Below, piece by piece: positions 58,278 to 64,000 of a stretch of 64,000 bases of DNA. Origin of the DNA: Terribacillus halophilus (lineage in GTDB: Bacteria; Bacillota; Bacilli; Bacillales; Amphibacillaceae); NCBI RefSeq assembly GCF_900101385.1, contig NZ_FMZB01000007.1, positions 124,001-188,000 of the forward strand. Reading direction: 5' to 3'. Both the position numbers and the translations under genes were made by a program. Under the pieces are notes generated by a model. The model had not been told where the DNA came from, searched no databases, and worked only from the letters and a program-made list of their open reading frames with translations. Within the stretch, counting starts at the first letter, position 1, and every line of letters starts with the position of its first letter.

Positions 58278-59024
58278 ATGCAGCGCTATTTCGTAGAAGC
58301 TGCCAAATGGCAGGATGACCGAATCATGCTGGACGGACAGGATGCACATCATATCAATCGAGTCATGCGGATGAAGCCAGGTGACGAGATCATCTGCGTC
58401 CACCCGGGAGGATATGCAGCAAAATGCAAGATTACTGAGCTGTTACCGGATCATGTCACTGTATCTGTTTCGGAAGAAGTCGACGTCGATACAGAAATGC
58501 CGGTAGCAGTCACAATTGCCCAAGGTCTGCCCAAAGGCGATAAACTGGAATGGATCGTGCAAAAAGGAACGGAACTTGGAGCAGCTGGATTCGTTCCTTT
58601 TCAAGCTGCCAGATCCGTTGTAAAATGGGATGAGAAAAAGAAGGATAAGAAGCGGGTGAGACTTGAGAAAATTGCCAAAGAGGCAGCAGAACAGTCCAGC
58701 CGTCTGATTATTCCAGCAGTTGATGATGTGCGATCCTTCCAAGAGCTGCTTGACAGCAGCGATACATACAAGCATAAATTGTTCGCTTATGAAGAAGCGG
58801 CAAAAGGCTTGAAGGCGGAACCGCTCCGTTCCGTATTTCAGCACATTTCGCCCTCGGAAAATGTACTTGTCGTAATCGGGCCGGAGGGCGGCTTCAGTGA
58901 AGCAGAAGCAGACTCCCTTCAAGATGCGGGTTTTGTACCTGTCAGGCTTGGACCTCGGATCCTGCGCACGGAAACCGCACCCTTGTATATGTTGGCTAGT
59001 CTATCGTACCATTTTGAAGAATGA
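58278..59024 (+). CDS. rsmE: 16S rRNA (uracil(1498)-N(3))-methyltransferase RsmE
   Basis: RsmE makes m3U1498 in 16S rRNA. The 248-residue SPOUT-class protein has a PUA-like N-terminus (DAHHINRVMRMKPGDEI), and the knotted SAM site VVIGPEGGFSEAEADSL near 200 and LGPRILRTETAPLYML near 225. GAGGTGAAAGG precedes ATG 58278. Confidence 0.96.
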   Translation: MQRYFVEAAKWQDDRIMLDGQDAHHINRVMRMKPGDEIICVHPGGYAAKCKITELLPDHVTVSVSEEVDVDTEMPVAVTIAQGLPKGDKLEWIVQKGTELGAAGFVPFQAARSVVKWDEKKKDKKRVRLEKIAKEAAEQSSRLIIPAVDDVRSFQELLDSSDTYKHKLFAYEEAAKGLKAEPLRSVFQHISPSENVLVVIGPEGGFSEAEADSLQDAGFVPVRLGPRILRTETAPLYMLASLSYHFEE

Positions 59025-59036
59025 GGTGTTTTTCCC

Positions 59037-60383
59037 ATGCCTACAGTGGCATTTCACACATTAGGTTGTAAAGTGAACCATTATGAGACGGAAGGTATTT
59101 GGCAGAAGTTCAAGGCCCAGGGCTATGAAAGGGTCGATTTCGATCATCAGTCAGATGTTTATGTCATCAATACGTGTACCGTTACCAATACAGGAGATAA
59201 AAAAAGCCGCCAGGTCATCCGCCGGGCAGTACGTAAAAATCCTGATGGTGTCATCTGTGTCACAGGATGCTATGCACAGACTTCACCCGGTGAAATCATG
59301 GAGATTCCGGGAGTCGACATCGTTGTAGGTACGCAAGGTCGTGACAAGATGATCGGTCATATCGAGGAATTCAAGAAGACAAAGGAACCGATCAACGGTG
59401 TTTCCAACATCATGAAGAACCGCGTATTCGAGGAAATGGATGTACCGGTTTTCACAGACCGCACTCGAGCGTCCTTGAAAATCCAGGAAGGCTGCAATAA
59501 TTTCTGTACCTTCTGTATCATACCTTGGTCCCGCGGACTGCTGCGTTCCCGTAAGCCGGAGGATGTCTTGAAACAGGCGCAGCAGCTTGTTGATGCCGGT
59601 TATAAGGAAATCGTCCTGACCGGTATCCATACTGCTGGCTATGGCGAGGACATGCAGGATTATAATTTCGCAAAATTGCTGCGTGAATTGGAAGCGAACG
59701 TCCGTGGATTGAAACGGATTCGTATTTCTTCCATCGAAGCAAGTCAGATAACAGATGAGGTTATCCAAGTGTTGGATGAATCAGAAAAGATTGTCCGCCA
59801 TCTGCATATACCGCTCCAATCTGGTTCGGATACCGTCTTGAAACGGATGCGCCGTAAATACTCATCTGATTTTTACCGCAGCAAGATGGAAAAGGTGAAA
59901 AAAGCTTTACCGAATCTCGCCATTACAAGTGATGTAATCGTAGGCTTCCCAGGGGAGACGGAAGAGGAATTCATGGAAACATACCGCTTCATCCAGGAAA
60001 TCGGCTATAGTGAACTCCATGTGTTCCCATATTCCAAGCGTACAGGGACACCTGCTGCACGTATGGCGAATCAAGTGGATGATGAGACCAAGAATGAACG
60101 TGTCCATCGCCTGATTGCGCTTTCTGATCAGCAAGCAAAAGAGTACGCATCACAGTTCGAGAATGAAGTACTCGAAGTCATTCCGGAAGAATTGTATGAT
60201 GAAAACGAATCCGATTCATTGTATGTAGGATATACGGATAACTACCTGAAGGTGAAATTCGAGGCGACACCGGATATGATCGGTAAAATTGTTCGTGTCA
60301 AACTGACAAAAGCAGGCTATCCGTACAACGAAGGTCAATTTGTCCGCGTCATGGATGATGAGGAAGCAAGCGTTACTATCTAA
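59037..60383 (+). CDS. mtaB: tRNA t6A37 methylthiotransferase MtaB
   Basis: MtaB converts t6A37 to ms2t6A in ANN-decoding tRNAs. The 448-residue product has the N-terminal cluster Cys residues (LGCKVNHYET, INTCTVTN, TGCYAQ), the radical SAM motif CNNFCTFCIIPWSRG near residue 148 and a C-terminal TRAM-like domain. Two iron-sulfur clusters are expected. GAGGTG precedes ATG 59037. It is probably the last gene of the hrcA operon. Confidence 0.96.
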   Translation: MPTVAFHTLGCKVNHYETEGIWQKFKAQGYERVDFDHQSDVYVINTCTVTNTGDKKSRQVIRRAVRKNPDGVICVTGCYAQTSPGEIMEIPGVDIVVGTQGRDKMIGHIEEFKKTKEPINGVSNIMKNRVFEEMDVPVFTDRTRASLKIQEGCNNFCTFCIIPWSRGLLRSRKPEDVLKQAQQLVDAGYKEIVLTGIHTAGYGEDMQDYNFAKLLRELEANVRGLKRIRISSIEASQITDEVIQVLDESEKIVRHLHIPLQSGSDTVLKRMRRKYSSDFYRSKMEKVKKALPNLAITSDVIVGFPGETEEEFMETYRFIQEIGYSELHVFPYSKRTGTPAARMANQVDDETKNERVHRLIALSDQQAKEYASQFENEVLEVIPEELYDENESDSLYVGYTDNYLKVKFEATPDMIGKIVRVKLTKAGYPYNEGQFVRVMDDEEASVTI

Positions 60384-60409
60384 CTTGATTACAAAAGGAG
60401 TTATCTCTC

Positions 60410-61075
60410 TTGGAAAATATCGCAGCATATATTGATCACACATTACTAAAGCCGGATGCTACAAAGGAACAGATCGATGTGATCGTCCAGGAAGCAGCAG
60501 CACATAAGTTTGCTTCTGTATGTGTCAATCCGTACTGGGTACCTCATTGTGCCAATCAGCTGAATGGTACAGATGTGAAGGTTTGCACCGTTATCGGATT
60601 CCCGCTTGGAGCATCCACAACAGCAATCAAAGCGCTGGAAACAAAGGATGCAATCGAGAAAGGCGCAGGGGAAATCGATATGGTCATCAATATCGGCGCC
60701 TTGAAGTCAGGCGACTTGGTGACCGTGGAGGCGGATATCCGTGCTGTTGTCGAAGCGGCTGCAGGAGTACTGACAAAAGTGATCATCGAAACATCTTTGC
60801 TCACGGAGGAAGAAAAAGTGACAGCCTGTCAGCTTGCTGTCAAAGCCGGCGCTGATTATGTCAAAACGTCGACTGGTTTTTCTGGCGGCGGGGCTACAGT
60901 GGAAGATATTCGACTCATGCGTACGACAGTGGGGCCGGATATCGGTGTCAAAGCATCCGGCGGCGTGCGTGATCGCGAAGCCACACTGGCTATGATTGAA
61001 GCAGGAGCCACTCGTATCGGTGCAAGTGCTGGTGTCCAGATCATCAAAGGTGAAGCTGGCAGCAGCGATTATTGA
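60410..61075 (+). CDS. deoC: Deoxyribose-phosphate aldolase
   Basis: DeoC splits 2-deoxyribose-5-phosphate to acetaldehyde and glyceraldehyde-3-phosphate in deoxynucleoside catabolism. The 221-residue product has [15 protein letters not shown] near residue 8, the Schiff-base Lys in [19 protein letters not shown] near 150, and [15 protein letters not shown] near 180. The start is TTG 60410, eight bases after AAAGGAG. The B. subtilis gene lies elsewhere (dra-nupC-pdp), so this location is a rearrangement. Confidence 0.96.
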   Translation: MENIAAYIDHTLLKPDATKEQIDVIVQEAAAHKFASVCVNPYWVPHCANQLNGTDVKVCTVIGFPLGASTTAIKALETKDAIEKGAGEIDMVINIGALKSGDLVTVEADIRAVVEAAAGVLTKVIIETSLLTEEEKVTACQLAVKAGADYVKTSTGFSGGGATVEDIRLMRTTVGPDIGVKASGGVRDREATLAMIEAGATRIGASAGVQIIKGEAGSSDY

Positions 61076-61086
61076 TAAGTATTTGC

Positions 61087-61114
61087 GAAAGGTGCATGTT
61101 TCTGCACCTTTCTA
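61087..61114 (+). terminator. Terminator of deoC
   Basis: GAAAGGTGCA (61087-61096) pairs perfectly with TGCACCTTTC (61103-61112). The tail is short (TATTG) and runs into the rpsU promoter. Confidence 0.65.
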
Positions 61115-61143
61115 TTGACCATGTTTTAGCATTATATTATAAT
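61115..61143 (+). promoter_or_regulatory. Promoter of rpsU-yqeY
   Basis: TTGACC (61115-61120), a 17-base spacer and a perfect TATAAT (61138-61143), 72 bases before rpsU. Confidence 0.88.
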
Positions 61144-61214
61144 GAGCAAAGACATATGCAGCAGTGCATATGAGATAGCACATTGTTGTATGCTTCGGAG
61201 GGAGGGAAATTAGC

Positions 61215-61388
61215 ATGTCAAACACTACTCGCGTTCGCAAAAACGAGTCTCTTGAAGATGCTCTTCGTCGCTTTAAGCGCACTGTTTCTAAAAGCGGTAC
61301 TCTATCTGAATACCGTAAGCGTGAATTTTACGAAAAACCTAGTGTACGTCGCAAGAAAAAATCTGAGGCGGCTAGAAAGCGTAAGTAA
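61215..61388 (+). CDS. rpsU: 30S ribosomal protein S21
   Basis: S21 is the last small-subunit protein to join and helps initiation. The 57-residue frame reads [20 protein letters not shown] and ends [11 protein letters not shown], the standard Firmicute sequence (with [11 protein letters not shown] and KREFYEKPS). GGAGGG lies 8 bases before ATG 61215. It is followed 21 bases later by yqeY. Confidence 0.97.
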   Translation: MSNTTRVRKNESLEDALRRFKRTVSKSGTLSEYRKREFYEKPSVRRKKKSEAARKRK

Positions 61389-61409
61389 GCAAAGAGGGTG
61401 CAAAGAGAT

Positions 61410-61856
61410 ATGTCATTAACAGAACGTCTGAACCAGGATATGAAAACCGCGATGAAAGCAAGGGATAAGGAAACGCTTGGCGTTATCCGCATGGTGAAAG
61501 CTGCCTTGCAGAATGAAGCAATTCGTACTGGTAATGACACGCTGTCAGAAGATGAAGAACTTACCGTTTTATCTCGTGAGGTAAAACAACGAAAAGATTC
61601 CCTCCAAGAATTTCAAGAAGCTGGACGCGATGATCTTGTTCAGAAGCTTGAAGCGGAGCTTCAAGTTCTGAAAGATTACTTGCCAGAACAGCTTTCGGAA
61701 GAAGAACTTGAAGACATTATTAAACAGACCATCGCGGAAGTAGGAGCTACTTCCAAAAAAGACATGGGCTCAGTGATGAGCGCTGTCATGCCGAAAGTAA
61801 AAGGCAAAACTGATGGCTCTTTAGTTAATAAAATCGTGAATAAGCACTTGTCTTAA
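61410..61856 (+). CDS. yqeY: GatB/YqeY domain protein
   Basis: The 148-residue protein is homologous to the C-terminal tRNA-binding tail of GatB. It begins [19 protein letters not shown] and shows [20 protein letters not shown]-like and [19 protein letters not shown] segments, matching B. subtilis YqeY in length. It may bind tRNA, but its role is unproven. AAGAGGGTG-type sequence and AAAGAG precede ATG 61410; in-frame ATG 61398 is an alternative. A strong terminator follows. Confidence 0.93.
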   Translation: MSLTERLNQDMKTAMKARDKETLGVIRMVKAALQNEAIRTGNDTLSEDEELTVLSREVKQRKDSLQEFQEAGRDDLVQKLEAELQVLKDYLPEQLSEEELEDIIKQTIAEVGATSKKDMGSVMSAVMPKVKGKTDGSLVNKIVNKHLS

Positions 61857-61878
61857 CTGATAGTTATATGAATATCTG

Positions 61879-61922
61879 AAGCAAAAATCCCAATCGCCAT
61901 TTGATTGGGATTTTTGCTTTTA
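61879..61922 (+). terminator. Terminator of rpsU-yqeY
   Basis: A 17-bp stem (61879-61895 with 61903-61919) around a 7-base loop, with T residues in the right arm and tail. Confidence 0.88.
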
Positions 61923-62020
61923 TGAATATATAATAATAAATGAAACCTTTTATCCATTAAGGCGTATAAGTTACTGTACATAACAACTGCAAATGAAACC
62001 AGTTGATCAGGAGGATTTAC

Positions 62021-62722
62021 ATGTTGCACGATATCACGCTTGGGAGCCTTCAAACGGCGGTGCACACCTTTAACGATACGATGCAAGGGTGGATCACATC
62101 TCCGGTCGTCGTGACCCTTTTGCTTTCTATCGCCTTTGCTGGTTTGGCAGTCGAGATGTTCACGCCTGGCTTCGGGGCAGGCGGACTATTAGGTATCGCT
62201 GCCGGTGGTATATTTTTATACGGCCACATAGCAGGAGGGCTTGCAACAGGTACGGATATTCTGCTTTTGACTGCAGCCATCATTTTACTTGTCTTGGAAT
62301 TATTCGTACCCGGAGGGATAATGGGCATACTTGGTATGATTGGGCTGCTGTGGGCTTTATTTCGTATTGCAGCGGACACGACCGATATGATGATCAGCGT
62401 CAGTATCGCATTTGTGGTCACTACCGTAGCTGTCATCTATGTGATTCGCATTGTCGGCTTCGAAAAAGGCATGTTTAAGCCGATGATCCTCCAAGAAACA
62501 CTCAAATCGGATACGCCTCCGAGTTTGACAGCTCTCATTGGCCAGTATGGTGCGGCCAAAACGCCGCTGCGTCCGACTGGAACAGCAGTGATAGAGGGCA
62601 GGGAAATGGATGTGATCACGGAGGGCAGGTATGTTGCCAAGGGATCAAAAATAGTTGTTATCCGTACAGAAGGCGTAAAAATCATCGTCAGTGCCGTGAC
62701 GAACGAGGAGGAAAAACAATGA
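62021..62722 (+). CDS. Short NfeD-family membrane protein, FloA partner
   Basis: NfeD proteins work with flotillins in membrane microdomains. The 233-residue product has about five membrane segments (around 30-150) and a C-terminal OB-fold domain ([20 protein letters not shown], then [14 protein letters not shown]), the hallmark of NfeD. It lacks the N-terminal ClpP-like serine protease domain that the B. subtilis counterpart YqeZ (about 437 residues) has. ATG 62021 follows AGGAGG by 6 bases; TTG 62003 is in frame but precedes that site. It is coupled to floA by ATGA overlap. Confidence 0.9.
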   Translation: MLHDITLGSLQTAVHTFNDTMQGWITSPVVVTLLLSIAFAGLAVEMFTPGFGAGGLLGIAAGGIFLYGHIAGGLATGTDILLLTAAIILLVLELFVPGGIMGILGMIGLLWALFRIAADTTDMMISVSIAFVVTTVAVIYVIRIVGFEKGMFKPMILQETLKSDTPPSLTALIGQYGAAKTPLRPTGTAVIEGREMDVITEGRYVAKGSKIVVIRTEGVKIIVSAVTNEEEKQ

Positions 62723-63711
62723 GTCAAGATATTCTTGTACCGATTATCATTGCTGCGGTCATTTTGATCGCATTGATTATCTTATTTACATTTGTACCAG
62801 TGGCATTATGGATCAGCGCCCTGGCAGCAGGAGTACGTATCAGCATCTTCACATTAGTAGGTATGCGCTTGAGACGTGTTATTCCATCACGTGTCATCAG
62901 TCCATTGATAAAGGCCCATAAAGCTGGTCTCCAAGTCGATACCAACCAGCTGGAAAGTCATTACCTAGCAGGAGGTAATGTCGATCGTGTCGTCAATGCA
63001 CTTATTGCGGCACATCGTGCAAACATCGAATTATCATTCGAACGCGCAGCAGCAATCGACCTGGCTGGCCGTGATGTGCTGGAAGCCGTTCAAATGAGTG
63101 TTAACCCGAAAGTGATCGAAACACCGTTCATCTCCGGTGTGGCCATTGATGGTATCGAAGTGAAGGCAAAAGCCAGAATTACAGTACGTGCCAACATCGA
63201 TCGCCTAGTCGGTGGTGCCGGAGAAGATACAATCATCGCCCGTGTCGGTGAAGGAATCGTCAGTACCATTGGTAGTTCCGAAAACCATAGCAATGTATTG
63301 GAGAATCCGGATAAGATATCTCATAATGTCTTAGAGCGTGGATTGGATTCCGGTACTGCATTTGAGATACTGTCCATTGATATTGCCGATATTGATATTG
63401 GTAAGAACATCGGTGCCATACTTCAAACGGATCAGGCTGAGGCAGATAAGAACATCGCACAAGCAAAAGCCGAAGAACGTCGCGCGATGGCCGTCGCCCA
63501 AGAGCAGGAAAACTTGGCTCGCGTACAGGAAATGCGTGCAAAAGTCGTCGAAGCGGAAGCTGATGTACCGCTTGCGCTAGCCCAAGCGCTCCGTTCCGGA
63601 AATATGGGTGTGATGGATTATATGAACTACCAGAATATCAATGCCGATACAACAATGCGTGACAGCATTGGCGGTATATCCAAAGGCGATAAAGATGAGG
63701 ATGAGGTTTAA
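62719..63711 (+). CDS. floA: Flotillin-like protein FloA
   Basis: FloA forms membrane microdomain assemblies that organise signalling and secretion proteins. The 330-residue product has an N-terminal membrane hairpin (about 6-50, [19 protein letters not shown] and WISALAAGV), a PHB/SPFH domain, and an Ala/Glu-rich coiled coil ([25 protein letters not shown], around 235-295). It ends with acidic residues (KGDKDEDEV). GAGGAGG precedes ATG 62719. Its order after nfeD and before a small gene matches yqeZ-yqfA-yqfB in B. subtilis. Confidence 0.96.
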   Translation: MSQDILVPIIIAAVILIALIILFTFVPVALWISALAAGVRISIFTLVGMRLRRVIPSRVISPLIKAHKAGLQVDTNQLESHYLAGGNVDRVVNALIAAHRANIELSFERAAAIDLAGRDVLEAVQMSVNPKVIETPFISGVAIDGIEVKAKARITVRANIDRLVGGAGEDTIIARVGEGIVSTIGSSENHSNVLENPDKISHNVLERGLDSGTAFEILSIDIADIDIGKNIGAILQTDQAEADKNIAQAKAEERRAMAVAQEQENLARVQEMRAKVVEAEADVPLALAQALRSGNMGVMDYMNYQNINADTTMRDSIGGISKGDKDEDEV

Positions 63712-63733
63712 GTTTTAGAAAGGTGGCAGGAAC

Positions 63734-64000
63734 ATGTTTGACATTCTGCAATTTCTCGTACCGTTGGCAGTTGCCGCCATTGTTTTCCTCATTAATGCAG
63801 CTGGAAAAAAAGGCGAGAACAAAAATGATCCCAGACGCACACAGCCTCCGGTCAAGAACTGGAAAGAGAAGCCGTCACATAATAGCCGACAACCTCAGCA
63901 AAGACAGCAGACGAAGGCTCAGGAGCTGGTCAGAGCCGAACAAAAAGCGAATGACTTAAGGAACCAAGCCAAAGAAGTCATAGAGCAAGTTGTGGAAGTA
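63734..64000 (+). CDS. Membrane-anchored protein after floA, unknown function (3' end outside window)
   Basis: This frame is open to the window end (89 codons visible). It begins with a membrane segment (FDILQFLVPLAVAAIVFLIN), then a Lys/Gln/Arg-rich hydrophilic region that ends in a helix-prone stretch (ELVRAEQKANDLRNQAKEVI). AGGTGG stands 8 bases before ATG 63734. It occupies the place of yqfB, which follows yqfA in B. subtilis, and is probably cotranscribed with floA. I do not recognise a domain. Confidence 0.75.
   Translation, partial: MFDILQFLVPLAVAAIVFLINAAGKKGENKNDPRRTQPPVKNWKEKPSHNSRQPQQRQQTKAQELVRAEQKANDLRNQAKEVIEQVVEV

Overview
This window is a chromosomal core segment of an endospore-forming member of the Bacillaceae (Firmicutes). 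The evidence is gene order and protein similarity: nearly every gene lies in the order known from Bacillus subtilis for the recJ-to-greA block (read here as recJ, apt, relA, dtd, hisS, aspS, 6S RNA, rarA, cymR, iscS, mnmA, recD2, alaS, mltG, udk, greA) and for the sda-to-yqfA block. In this genome the two blocks are joined through mtnN, yrhC, sigK and an Mrp antiporter operon. Sporulation genes (sigK, sda, gpr, spoIIP, yqxA, an RsfA-type regulator), competence genes (comER, comEA, comEB, comEC), a CIRCE-controlled hrcA-dnaK operon and two T-box leaders all fit a Bacillus-like aerobe. The genus cannot be fixed from the sequence alone. No rRNA, tRNA, insertion sequence, prophage or CRISPR array was seen.

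Layout. Positions 1-9300 hold recJ (cut at its 5' end), apt, relA, dtd, a possible small gene, and hisS-aspS behind a histidine T-box. Positions 9300-9570 encode 6S RNA. Positions 9570-11690 carry an RsfA-type regulator and rarA on the minus strand. Positions 11840-18960 hold cymR, iscS, mnmA, a TPR protein, recD2, a zinc-ribbon mini-protein and an AI-2E-type exporter. Positions 18950-26140 hold alaS (alanine T-box), the yrzL-ruvX-yrzB operon, mltG, trmR, udk and greA. Positions 26180-28310 hold a small minus-strand KTSC-like gene, yrrS, mtnN and yrhC. Positions 28460-34610 are minus strand: intact sigK and mrpACDEFG. Positions 34730-35300 hold sda and a DnaA-box cluster, divergent from the yqeG-yqeH-aroE-yhbY-nadD-yqeK-rsfS-yqeM operon. 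Positions 40350-46110 hold comER (minus), comEABC and holA. Positions 46170-51200 hold rpsT (minus), gpr, spoIIP-yqxA and lepA. Positions 51280-60380 hold hemW and the heat-shock operon hrcA-grpE-dnaK-dnaJ-prmA-rsmE-mtaB. Positions 60410-64000 hold deoC, rpsU-yqeY, nfeD-floA and the start of one more gene.

Functionally the window mixes translation (tRNA charging, tRNA and rRNA modification, ribosome assembly), stress and replication control (RelA, HrcA/DnaK, Sda/DnaA), sulfur handling (CymR, IscS, MnmA, MtnN) and ion homeostasis (Mrp). The points most worth a second look are: an mrp operon with no mrpB between mrpA and mrpC; a cluster of DnaA boxes between sda and yqeG; a 270-base non-coding stretch between comEC and holA that can fold into nested stems; a strong sigma-G-type promoter at gpr; a possible small gene between dtd and hisS; and several local gene losses compared with B. 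subtilis (trhP1/trhP2, tcdA, yrrT/mccAB, glnQHMP, and the protease half of NfeD).
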